DNA from: Actinostola sp. cb2023
Taxonomy: Eukaryota; Cnidaria; Anthozoa; Actiniaria; Actinostolidae
Length of the DNA: 64,000 nt
Assembly: GCA_033675265.1 (NCBI GenBank)
Contig: JAUJYZ010000082.1
Span: 43,501 to 107,500, forward strand
Direction of reading: 5' to 3'
The notes below the pieces were generated by a model. The model was not told the origin of the DNA. It worked only from the letters and a program-made list of their open reading frames with translations, and searched no databases. Shown here piece by piece: positions 9,501 to 21,500 of the stretch; within the stretch, counting starts at the first letter, position 1; each line of letters begins with the position of its first letter. A program made the translations under genes and the position numbers.

Positions 9501-12500
9501 CTGGCTTGTGTGGTGGAGGTCAGTTGTATGAGTGCTGGCTTGTGTAGTGGAGGTCAGTTGTATGAGTGCTGGCTTTTGTGGTGAAGGTCAGTTGTATGAG
9601 TGCTGGCTTGTGTGGTGGAGGTCAGTTGTATGAGTGCTGGCTTGTGTGTATGAGGTCAGTTGTATGAGTGCTGGCTTTTGTGGTGGAGGTCAGTTGTATG
9701 AGTGCTGGCTTGTGTGGTGGAGGTCAGTTGTATGAGTGCTGGCTTGTGTGTATGAGGTCAGTTGTATGAGTGCTGGCTTGTGTGTATGAGGTCAGTTGTA
9801 TGAGTGCTGGCTTGTGTGTATGAGGTCAGTTGTATGAGTGCTGGCTTGTGTGTGTGAGGTCAGTTGTATGAGTGCTGGTTTGTGTGGTGGAGGTCAGTTG
9901 TATGAGTGCTGGCTTGTGTGGTGGAGGTCAGTTGTATGAGTGCTGGCTTTTGTGGTGGAGGTCAGTTTTATGAGTGCTGGCTTGTGTGGTGGAGGTCAGT
10001 TGTATGAGTGCTGGCTTGTGTGTAGGAGGTCAGTTGTATGAGTGCTGGCTTTTGTGGTGGAGGTCAGTTGTATGAGTGCTGGCTTGTGTGGTGGAGGTCA
10101 GTTGTATGAGTGCTGGCTTGTGTGTATGAGGTCAGTTGTATGAGTGCTGGCTTGTGTGTATGAGGTCAGTTGTATGAGTGCTGGCTTGTGTGTAGGAGGT
10201 CAGTTGTATGAGTGCCTATTGTGTGTGGGAGGTCAGTTGTATGAGTGCTGGCTTGTGTGTGTGAGGTCAGTTGTATGAGTCTTGGCTTGTGTGTAGGAGG
10301 TCAGTTGTATGAGTGCTGGCTTTTGTGTATGAGGTCAGTTGCCAGCACTCATACAACTGACCTCCCACACACAAGCCAGCACTCATACAACTGACCTCCT
10401 ACACACAAGCCAGCACTCATACATGTGTGTAGGAGGTCAGTTGTATGAGTGCTGGCTTGTGTGTAGGAGGTCAGTTGTATGAGTGCTGGCTTGTGTGTGG
10501 GAGGTCAGTTGTATGAGTGCTGGCTTTTGTGTATGAGGTCAGTTGTATGAGTGCTGGCTTGTGTGTAGGAGGTCAGTTGTATGAGTGCTGGCTTGTGTGT
10601 AGGAGGTCTGCAGTTGTATGAGTGCTGGCTTGTGTGTAGGAGGTCAGTTGTATGAGTGCTGGCTTGTGTGTAGGAGGTCAGTTGTATGAGTGCTGGCTTG
10701 TGTGTGGGAGGTCAGTTGTATGAGTGCTGGCTTGTGTGTGGGAGGTCAGTTGTATGAGTGCTGGCTTGTGTGTGAGAGGTCAGTTGTATGAGTGCTGGCT
10801 TGTGTGGTGGAGGTCTGCAGTTGTATGAGTGCTGGCTTGTGTGGTGGAGGTCTGCAGTTGTATGAGTGCTGGCTTGTGTGGTGGAGGTCTGCAGTTGTAT
10901 GAGTGATGGCTTGTGTGTAGGAGGTCAGTTGTATGAGTGCTGGCTTTTGTGTGTGAGGTCAGTTGTATGAGTGCTGGCTTGTGTGGTGGAGGTCTGCAGT
11001 TGTATGAGTGCTGGCTTTTGTGTATGAGGTCAGTTGTACGAGTATTGGCTTTTGTGTGTGAGGTCAGTTGTATGAGTGCTGGCTTGTGTGGTGGAGGTCA
11101 GTTGTATGAATGCTGGCTTGTGTGTGTGAGGTCAGTTGTATGAGTGCTGGCTTGTGTGGTGGAGGTCAGTTGTATGAGTGCTGTCTTGTGTGTAGGAGGT
11201 CAGTTGTATGAGTGCTGGCTTGTGTGTGGGAGGTCAGTTGTATGAGTGCTGGCTTGTGTGTGGGAGGTCAGTTGTATGAGTGCTGGCTTGTGTGGTGGAG
11301 GTCTGCAGTTGTATGAGTGCTGGCTTGTGTGGTGGAGGTCTGCAGTTGTATGAGTGCTGGCTTGTGTGGTGGAGGTCTGCAGTTGTATGAGTGCTGGCTT
11401 TTGTGTATGAGGTCAGTTGTATGAGTATTGGCTTTTGTGTGTGAGGTCAGTTGTATGAGTGCTGGCTTGTGTGTGTGAGGTCAGTTGTATGAGTGCTGGC
11501 TTTTGTGTGTTGGAGGTCAGTTGTGTATGAGTGCTGGCTTGTGTGTAGGAGGTCAGTTGTATGAGTGCCTATTGTGTGTGGGAGGTCAGTTGTATGAGTG
11601 CTGGCTTGTGTGTGTGAGGTCAGTTGTATGAGTCTTGGCTTGTGTGTAGGAGGTCAGTTGTATGAGTGCTGGCTTTTGTGTATGAGGTCAGTTGTATGAG
11701 TGTTGGCTTGTGTGTAGGAGGTCAGTTGTATGAGTGCTGGCTTGTGTGTGGGAGGTCAGTTGTATGAGTACTGGCTTGTGTGTAGGAGGTCAGTTGTATG
11801 AGTGCTGGCTTGTGTGTAGGAGGTCAGTTGTATGAGTGCTGGCTTGTGTGTGGGAGGTCAGTTGTATGAGTGCTGGCTTTTGTGTATGAGGTCAGTTGTA
11901 TGAGTGCTGGCTTGTGTGTAGGAGGTCAGTTGTATGAGTGCTGGCTTGTGTGTAGGAGGTCTGCAGTTGTATGAGTGCTGGCTTGTGTGTAGGAGGTCAG
12001 TTGTATGAGTGCTGGCTTGTGTGTAGGAGGTCAGTTGTATGAGTGCTGGCTTGTGTGTGGGAGGTCAGTTGTATGAGTGCTGGCTTGTGTGTGGGAGGTC
12101 AGTTGTATGAGTGCTGGCTTGTGTGTGGGAGGTCAGTTGTATGAGTGCTGGCTTGTGTGGTGGAGGTCTGCAGTTGTATGAGTGCTGGCTTGTGTGGTGG
12201 AGGTCAGTTGTATGAGTGCTGGCTTGTGTGTATGAGGTCAGTTGTATGAGTGCTGGCTTGTGTGTAGGAGGTCTGCAGTTGTATGAGTGCTGGCTTGTGT
12301 GTAGGAGGTCAGTTGTATGAGTGCTGGCTTGTGTGTAGGAGGTCAGTTGTATGAGTGCTGGCTTGTGTGTAGGAGGTCAGTTGTATGAGTGCTGGCTTGT
12401 GTGTAGGAGGTCTGCAGTTGTATGAGTGCTGGCTTGTGTGTAGGAGGTCAGTTGTATGAGTGCTGGCTTGTGTGTAGGAGGTCAGTTGTATGAGTGCTGG

Positions 12501-15500
12501 CTGTGTGTGTGGGAGGTCAGTTGTATGAGTGCTGGCTTGTGTGGTGGAGGTCTGCAGTTGTATGAGTGCTGGCTTGTGTGGTGGAGGTCTGCAGTTGTAT
12601 GAGTGCTGGCTTGTGTGGTGGAGGTCTGCAGTTGTATGAGTGCTGGCTTTTGTGTATGAGGTCAGTTGTATGAGTATTGGCTTTTGTGTGTGAGGTCAGT
12701 TGTATGAGTGCTGGCTTGTGTGTGTGAGGTCAGTTGTATGAGTGCTGGCTTGTGTGTTGGAGGTCAGTTGTATGAGTGCTGGCTTGTGTGTAGGAGGTCA
12801 GTTGTATGAGTGCCTATTGTGTGTGGGAGGTCAGTTGTATGAGTGCTGGCTTGTGTGTGTGAGGTCAGTTGTATGAGTCTTGGCTTGTGTGTAGGAGGTC
12901 AGTTGTATGAGTGCTGGCTTTTGTGTATGAGGTCAGTTGTATGAGTGTTGGCTTGTGTGTAGGAGGTCAGTTGTATGAGTGCTGGCTTGTGTGTGGGAGG
13001 TCAGTTGTATGAGTACTGGCTTGTGTGTAGGAGGTCAGTTGTATGAGTGCTGGCTTGTGTGTAGGAGGTCAGTTGTATGAGTGCTGGCTTGTGTGTGGGA
13101 GGTCAGTTGTATGAGTGCTGGCTTTTGTGTATGAGGTCAGTTGTATGAGTGCTGGCTTGTGTGTAGGAGGTCAGTTGTATGAGTGCTGGCTTGTGTGTAG
13201 GAGGTCTGCAGTTGTATGAGTGCTGGCTTGTGTGTAGGAGGTCAGTTGTATGAGTGCTGGCTTGTGTGTAGGAGGTCAGTTGTATGAGTGCTGGCTTGTG
13301 TGTGGGAGGTCAGTTGTATGAGTGCTGGCTTGTGTGTGGGAGGTCAGTTGTATGAGTGCTGGCTTGTGTGTGGGAGGTCAGTTGTATGAGTGCTGGCTTG
13401 TGTGGTGGAGGTCTGCAGTTGTATGAGTGCTGGCTTGTGTGGTGGAGGTCAGTTGTATGAGTGCTGGCTTGTGTGTATGAGGTCAGTTGTATGAGTGCTG
13501 GCTTGTGTGTAGGAGGTCTGCAGTTGTATGAGTGCTGGCTTGTGTGTAGGAGGTCAGTTGTATGAGTGCTGGCTTGTGTGTAGGAGGTCAGTTGTATGAG
13601 TGCTGGCTTGTGTGTAGGAGGTCAGTTGTATGAGTGCTGGCTTGTGTGTAGGAGGTCTGCAGTTGTATGAGTGCTGGCTTGTGTGTAGGAGGTCAGTTGT
13701 ATGAGTGCTGGCTTGTGTGTAGGAGGTCAGTTGTATGAGTGCTGGCTTGTGTGTGGGAGGTCAGTTGTATGAGTGCTGGCTTGTGTGTGGGAGGTCAGTT
13801 GTATGAGTGCTGGCTTGTGTGTGGGAGGTCAGTTGTATGAGTGCTGGCTTGTGTGGTGGAGGTCTGCAGTTGTATGAGTGCTGGCTTGTGTGGTGGAGGT
13901 CAGTTGTATGAGTGCTGGCTTGTGTGTATGAGGTCAGTTGTATGAGTGCTGGCTTGTGTGTAGGAGGTCTGCAGTTGTATGAGTGCTGGCTTGTGTGTAG
14001 GAGGTCAGTTGTATGAGTGCTGGCTTGTGTGTAGGAGGTCAGTTGTATGAGTGCTGGCTTGTGTGTGGGAGGTCAGTTGTATGAGTGCTGGCTTGTATGT
14101 GGGAGGTCAGTTGTATGAGTGCTGCCTTGTGTGTGGGAGGTCAGTTGTATGAGTGCTGGCTTGTGTGTGGGAGGTCAGTTGTATGAGTGCTGGCTTGTGT
14201 GTAGGAGGTCAGTTGTATGAGTGCTGGCTTTTGTGTATGAGGTCAGTTGTATGAGTGCTGGCTTGTGTGTAGGAGGTCAGTTGTATGAGTGCTGGCTTGT
14301 GTGTAGGAGGTCTGCAGTTGTATGAGTGCTGGCTTGTGTGTAGGAGGTCTGCAGTTGTATGAGTGCTGGCTTGTGTGTAGGAGGTCAGTTGTATGAGTGC
14401 TGGCTTGTGTGTAGGAGGTCAGTTGTATGAGTGCTGGCTTGTGTGTGGGAGGTCAGTTGTATGAGTGCTGGCTTGTGTGTGGGAGGTCAGTTGTATGAGT
14501 GCTGGCTTGTGTGGTGGAGGTCTGCAGTTGTATGAGTGCTGGCTTGTGTGGTGGAGGTCTGCAGTTGTATGAGTGCTGGCTTGTGTGGTGGAGGTCTGCA
14601 GTTGTATGAGTGCTGGCTTTTGTGTATGAGGTCAGTTGTATGAGTATTGGCTTTTGTGTGTGAGGTCAGTTGTATGAGTGCTGGCTTGTGTGTGTGAGGT
14701 CAGTTGTATGAGTGCTGGCTTGTGTGTTGGAGGTCAGTTGTATGAGTGCTGGCTTGTGTGTAGGAGGTCAGTTGTATGAGTGCCTATTGTGTGTGGGAGG
14801 TCAGTTGTATGAGTGCTGGCTTGTGTGTGTGAGGTCAGTTGTATGAGTCTTGGCTTGTGTGTAGGAGGTCAGTTGTATGAGTGCTGGCTTTTGTGTATGA
14901 GGTCAGTTGTATGAGTGTTGGCTTGTGTGTAGGAGGTCAGTTGTATGAGTGCTGGCTTGTGTGTGGGAGGTCAGTTGTATGAGTACTGGCTTGTGTGTAG
15001 GAGGTCAGTTGTATGAGTGCTGGCTTGTGTGTAGGAGGTCAGTTGTATGAGTGCTGGCTTGTGTGTGGGAGGTCAGTTGTATGAGTGCTGGCTTTTGTGT
15101 ATGAGGTCAGTTGTATGAGTGCTGGCTTGTGTGTAGGAGGTCAGTTGTATGAGTGCTGGCTTGTGTGTAGGAGGTCTGCAGTTGTATGAGTGCTGGCTTG
15201 TGTGTAGGAGGTCAGTTGTATGAGTGCTGGCTTGTGTGTAGGAGGTCAGTTGTATGAGTGCTGGCTTGTGTGTGGGAGGTCAGTTGTATGAGTGCTGGCT
15301 TGTGTGTGGGAGGTCAGTTGTATGAGTGCTGGCTTGTGTGTGGGAGGTCAGTTGTATGAGTGCTGGCTTGTGTGGTGGAGGTCTGCAGTTGTATGAGTGC
15401 TGGCTTGTGTGGTGGAGGTCAGTTGTATGAGTGCTGGCTTGTGTGTATGAGGTCAGTTGTATGAGTGCTGGCTTGTGTGTAGGAGGTCTGCAGTTGTATG

Positions 15501-18500
15501 AGTGCTGGCTTGTGTGTAGGAGGTCAGTTGTATGAGTGCTGGCTTGTGTGTAGGAGGTCAGTTGTATGAGTGCTGGCTTGTGTGTGGGAGGTCAGTTGTA
15601 TGAGTGCTGGCTTGTATGTGGGAGGTCAGTTGTATGAGTGCTGCCTTGTGTGTGGGAGGTCAGTTGTATGAGTGCTGGCTTGTGTGTGGGAGGTCAGTTG
15701 TATGAGTGCTGGCTTGTGTGTAGGAGGTCAGTTGTATGAGTGCTGGCTTTTGTGTATGAGGTCAGTTGTATGAGTGCTGGCTTGTGTGTAGGAGGTCAGT
15801 TGTATGAGTGCTGGCTTGTGTGTAGGAGGTCTGCAGTTGTATGAGTGCTGGCTTGTGTGTAGGAGGTCTGCAGTTGTATGAGTGCTGGCTTGTGTGTAGG
15901 AGGTCAGTTGTATGAGTGCTGGCTTGTGTGTAGGAGGTCAGTTGTATGAGTGCTGGCTTGTGTGTGGGAGGTCAGTTGTATGAGTGCTGGCTTGTGTGTG
16001 GGAGGTCAGTTGTATGAGTGCTGGCTTGTGTGGTGGAGGTCTGCAGTTGTATGAGTGCTGGCTTGTGTGGTGGAGGTCTGCAGTTGTATGAGTGCTGGCT
16101 TGTGTGGTGGAGGTCTGCAGTTGTATGAGTGCTGGCTTTTGTGTATGAGGTCAGTTGTATGAGTATTGGCTTTTGTGTGTGAGGTCAGTTGTATGAGTGC
16201 TGGCTTGTGTGTGTGAGGTCAGTTGTATGAGTGCTGGCTTGTGTGTTGGAGGTCAGTTGTATGAGTGCTGGCTTGTGTGTAGGAGGTCAGTTGTATGAGT
16301 GCTGGCTTGTGTGTGGGAGGTCAGTTGTATGAGTGCTGGCTTGTATGTGGGAGGTCAGTTGTATGAGTGCTGCCTTGTGTGTGGGAGGTCAGTTGTATGA
16401 GTGCTGGCTTGTGTGTGGGAGGTCAGTTGTACGAGTGCTGGCTTGTGTGTAGGAGGTCAGTTGTATGAGTGCTGGCTTTTGTGTGTGAGGTCAGTTGTAT
16501 GAGTGCTGGCTTGTGTGGTGGAGGTCTGCAGTTGTATGAGTGCTGGCTTTTGTGTATGAGGTCAGTTGTATGAGTGCTGGCTTGTGTGTAGGAGGTCAGT
16601 TGTATGAGTGCTGGCTTGTGTGGTGGAGGTCAGTTGTATGCGTGCTGGCTTGTGTGTGGGAGGTCAGTTGTATGAGTGCTGGCTTGTGTGTAGGAGGTCA
16701 GTTGTATGAGTGCTGGCTTGTGTGTAGGAGGTCAGTTGTATGAGTGCTGGCTTGTGTGTGGGAGGTCAGTTGTATGAGTGCTGGCTTGTGTGTGGGAGGT
16801 CAGTTGTATGAGTGCTGGCTTGTGTGTAGGAGGTCAGTTGTATGAGTGCTGGCTTATGTGGTGGAGGTCTGCCGTTGTATGAGTGTTGGCTTGTGTGGTG
16901 GAGGTCTGCAGTTGTATGAGTGCTGGCTTGTGTGTAGGAGGTCAGTTGTATGAGTGCTGGCTTTTGTGTGTGAGGTCAGTTGTATGATTGCTGGCTTGTG
17001 TGGTGGAGGTCTGCAGTTGTATGAGTGCTGGCTTTTGTGTGGGAGGTCAGTTGTATGAGTGCCTATTGTGTGTGGGAGGTCAGGGTTTGATTCCCGCCTG
17101 TGTCTTTTGGGTACATGTACATGTAGGTGCTGTGTGCTCTCATACACCAGCCGCAATAATGGCTGTCAATTTAAATCACAATTGTCTTTGACTGACTAGC
17201 CTCGTGTCCATGATGGCTGCACAAAAGAGATTTCACATGGACACGAGGTTAGTCAGTCCAAAACGATGACTATTTAAATTTGGTTTTTGCATTCGGTGTA
17301 TAGAGCATGTGGAATATACGCATCATTTGGCCAAGCAGAGCATGCGTTATATCATACTTATTTTATAACGACCAACAGACCTTTCCCACATTTGCATTTG
17401 ACAAAATACAGTAAATGTATTGAATTGTCTACAATAGCCTCAGCCTGGTGTTATATTGTTCGCAGGCATTGGAGCAGAATGAGGTAAAGGTCTATAAGTA
17501 GCAGAGTGTGACAGCTAGCTTGCCCACCTCATAGAGTAAACAGCCTAGTGACCATACGTCAGACTTAAAGTTGTATCCATTCTCATGAATTCTTTCTGGT
17601 GACATGTAATACGGCGTTCCAACTAAACGATAAACAAGTAAAGTGTAATCAATACAATTGTGTGGCACTGGCATTAGGATGGCAGCCGGAAGGGAAACGA
17701 TTGGTAGGGAGACCAAGAACAATGGAAATAGAGAGGAAGAAAGCTTGTTGGAGAGATTGGATAAGCACAAGACCATGCAGTAGCGCAAGATAGACTGGCA
17801 TGGAAAAGGTGTATTTTGGCCTTATGCGACGTGGTACAATGAGAAACAATAAAAATAAAATCAATACAATGCACATTAAGCATTTTAACTTGAAGTATTC
17901 ATGTACATGTTGTGGACCATTTGAAATTTTCCACTGGTTTAAATTTTCTAGAGCATTGTTTTGCTTATATGTACATGTACAGTTCGAGCATTTTTAACAT
18001 GAACCTCTGGCTCAGGAGATTGGGTAACCACTCCCTACGTTTAATATCGACTTCAAATAAATTATTATTATTATTATTATTATTCCTGTTTAGTATTGAA
18101 TAGTCACTCTTAGTGTGATGCCGAATGGAATTTGAATTATTTTGAACAGTGTTAAAAACACGTCAACATTGAAACACCTCAAGTGTTTTACGTTGGAATG
18201 TGAACAGCAGACTTTTGCATAAATTCAGATTTTTGTGTATTAGTTTTAGTGTGTATGTGTGTAAGAATCGAACCGAACTGAACAGAACTGAACCGAATTG
18301 AATTAAAAACAATTCCTTTCAGTTTAAGAGGATATTTATTTCAACATCGCGTAATATCCGCCAAAAGCGCCAAAAACGAGCGCTTTTGAACAGTTTAACT
18401 TTCGATTTTCGCTTTGGATTAACACTCTAATTTTATTTTAACCAAGCACAAACTATTAAAAACAAAGTAAATTGTCTGCCTAAAGCTGTTTTAGCGTTGT

Positions 18501-21500
18501 ACAAAGCCATTTTCCTGCTTTTTGTTTGAAATTTGAGGTAATTCAGGGGAAAACATCAGCAATACTAGCAAATATACAAATCTAGCCCATGTGGACGGTT
18601 TTCAAATTAAATTTTCACTTTGGATTAACACTCTAATTTCACTTTTACCGGTCAAAAACCAACCCAAATAACTTGAACTCTTTGCTAAAGCAGTTTTAGC
18701 CTTGTACAAAACGTATTCTCCATGCTATTGGGTTTTTGGCGCTCAATACGCGCGTTCGTAAAAAATATCCTCTTAATCCTTTACAACTAACCTAAACACA
18801 TAACTAAATACCCACCCTAAAACCCTAAAACTACCGGGAATTACCTTTGAACAACCCTCAGAAACATTTAAACTACCAAGTGGAAAATAGTATACCACAA
18901 CATACATGTACATGCATGTACACCTAATTCAAAACTAATGGAACTGGGATATCTGCAGGGTTAATATTCTCAGTAGATCAGCTGTCAACCTGCAGAATTT
19001 AACTCTTGGTCAAGACAAAGTAGCCGGCTGTCCTGTCGATGAAATTTGCCTTCATGTTTTTACTACACAAATGTCATCATTACATGTATGCACAAAGTTC
19101 GCTTAAAAATCTGCTGAGAACACTGGATCTGATGTGTGATGGATAGGAGACCAAGTGAATCATTTCAAATCACCAAATTCAGATCTCAGAGTTCCAATGT
19201 TTAGAACTGTCACTGTGGGAAAAGTATGCTGCGCAACGACAGGGCCGTACAATGTACATAACCCAAAATTAATTCTTGGAGGGGCAGTTTGTATTTACAT
19301 GTAACAGCAAAAAATAAATAAAAATAGTGGTACAAAATGTAAATTTTTTGCCTTGCTAGCGAGGGGAGGGGGAGGGATGCCCCCTGCTGACGTACGGCCC
19401 TGAACGATCCTCCCAAAAGACCTGATATTTATTGAATAAATGTAAGCAATTCTTACCAAGTGAATGTGCAGCTGTAGTTTTTGAACTAAAGAATCTACCC
19501 AACCCTAGATCACCCAGTTTCACAACACCAGAGGCAGTAATAAAAACATTGGCTGGCTTGATATCTAAACAAAAGATAAATGGTTGTCATGGATTGCAAT
19601 GTTTCTAGAGTGACATGGCATAATATAAGGTACATGTATGGCAACCTGGCAATATTTAATTTGCTGGTTTGCTATTAACTACGCCAAACATTGCCTCAGG
19701 CACTGCAGGCAGCCCAACCATTCCTTTTGAGGCTATTAAGGGTGCATTCGATTGACCTTTTTCCGGAATAGAAATAATTCCAGATTCTGGGGCAGACGGG
19801 TGACGTCATTATTCCGGAATATTCCAAGCATTCTTCTATGATGAGCAGAATGTTTGGAATATATTCCGCTTATTCCGGAATCGAAACAGACTCAATTGAA
19901 CGGACATTCTGTATTATTCCAAGTATTCCTATTCTGGAATAAGGTCAATCGAACACACCGTAAATAATTCAATAAAATGATATTTGTGTCTTTTTTTATG
20001 GGTTTCCTGTGGTAGAGCGTGTGCGCACAATGATATTACGTTGGGCTCCCTGTGCTGAGTAACGTCCTATGTTGAGTTTTGTTAGGGCCACAAGTTTATC
20101 AGTTTACTTCTATACTGTCACGTGTCACCCTCTTTAAATACATTAGTCTTACTTACTTACTTACTTACTTACAAGATGCGCCCACAGAGAGTGCACTCAG
20201 CACAGGGAGCCCGACATAACATGCATTGCGTGTGCACACTCTACCACAGGAAACCCATCAAAAAAGATGCAAATATCATTTTATTGAATTATTTAGTAGC
20301 CTCAAAAGGAATGGTTGGGCTGCCTCACCTCAGGTTGGTTCTGCTGGTTGAGTAATCAAGCTGTCTGAGTTTTGTTGGGCTTCTTTAATAGAGGTCCACA
20401 AAACAATTTATTTTAAAAGCATTCACATATATGCGCTATACAGGGGCGGATTAAGGGTGGGGCAAAGGAGGTGCACGCCCGACACCCTCCCCTTGGAAAT
20501 TCAAATACCTTTTTTGCCAACAACAAAAAAACCCATAAAATTTGGTTGAAACCATTGTCCAACCTGAACACGTCCCCCCCCCCACTTGCAAAATCTCTGG
20601 ATCCACCCCTGCTATATTAGCCATTACCAAAACGAGCAGGGGACTGGGACCAAGTCCGTAAAACTAATTCAATAAGAAACAAGCAAAAGTGGGCATCATT
20701 TTCCTGAGAGAGCACATCAAACTTAGCTAGTCTGGAAAGTTTGGTGAACTTCGGCTTAATATTGACGATGCTAGAGGACATCAAAGATGTCTATTTTCCC
20801 ATACAAACTCTGTAAATTTTTGACGTTGTCCAGCCAAACCATACATTCACTGTAAAATTTTGGCTGGACAACACAATTTCAAAAGTTTATAATTCAACAG
20901 AATTCGCTCAAATCACATCAAACTTTGCACAGATGCTAATTTCAACATATTGTTTCATGTCATAAACTTAATTTCGTAATTGCGTTAATTCTAATAAACT
21001 CGTTCCCAGTCCCCTGCTCGTTTAGGTAATGGCTACTTATATAAATGTCACATCATGTCAACATTAATATTCAATCAATCAATCAGTTTATTTTCAATTA
21101 ATTAAGTATGTGGGAAAATTCACATAACCTGAAAATAGTAGTAGCTAATCGGTTAGTGATTTGGATACATTATTTTTTAAACAATCCCTTATTTGTAACA
21201 GGAAATAGAATATAATCTCGACATCGCCTTGGTTATGTATGTTTTCAAAACATTACCTCTGTGCATTACTCTTCTTGAATGCATGTGTTGTAAAGCTGCT
21301 GTTAATTGAACGAAATATTTCCTGAAACACAGACAAATAATAAAAATAAAATAATAAAATAATAAAATAAAAATAAAACCAGCATCAAAATAAAATAGTT
21401 GTGAATTGTTGCATAATAATACAAGATCATTAGTACATCATCTCTTCTGTGCAGCCAAAAAATAAATAAATACAATTAAAATATGAGCATGGCAATGAGA

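Larger units (their letters stand above)
9276..17083. repeat. 7.8-kb VNTR, 34-38-bp unit, about 220 copies
   Basis: The unit is GGTCAGTTGTATGAGTGCTG followed by GCTTGTGTGTAGGA. Variants have TGTGGTGGA, TGTGTATGA, TGTGTGGGA or TGTGTGTGA ends and an optional CTG insertion (GGTCTGCAG). Higher-order copies are visible: the rare GTGCCTATTG variant recurs at about 10,215, 11,568, 12,813, 14,783 and 17,062, and the CTGCCTTGTG variant at about 14,123, 15,641 and 16,370. It lies wholly in the NEK intron between exons 7 and 8. ORFs through it change frame between unit types and are not genes. Confidence 0.95.

Noticed and set aside
9276..17083. CRISPR array
   Set aside because: Units are contiguous and nearly identical with no unique spacers, and the host is a eukaryote.
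10937..17191. ORFs through the VNTR as a repeat protein gene
   Set aside because: Unit lengths of 34, 35, 37 and 38 bp shift the frame; open stretches are short and appear on both strands within an intron.
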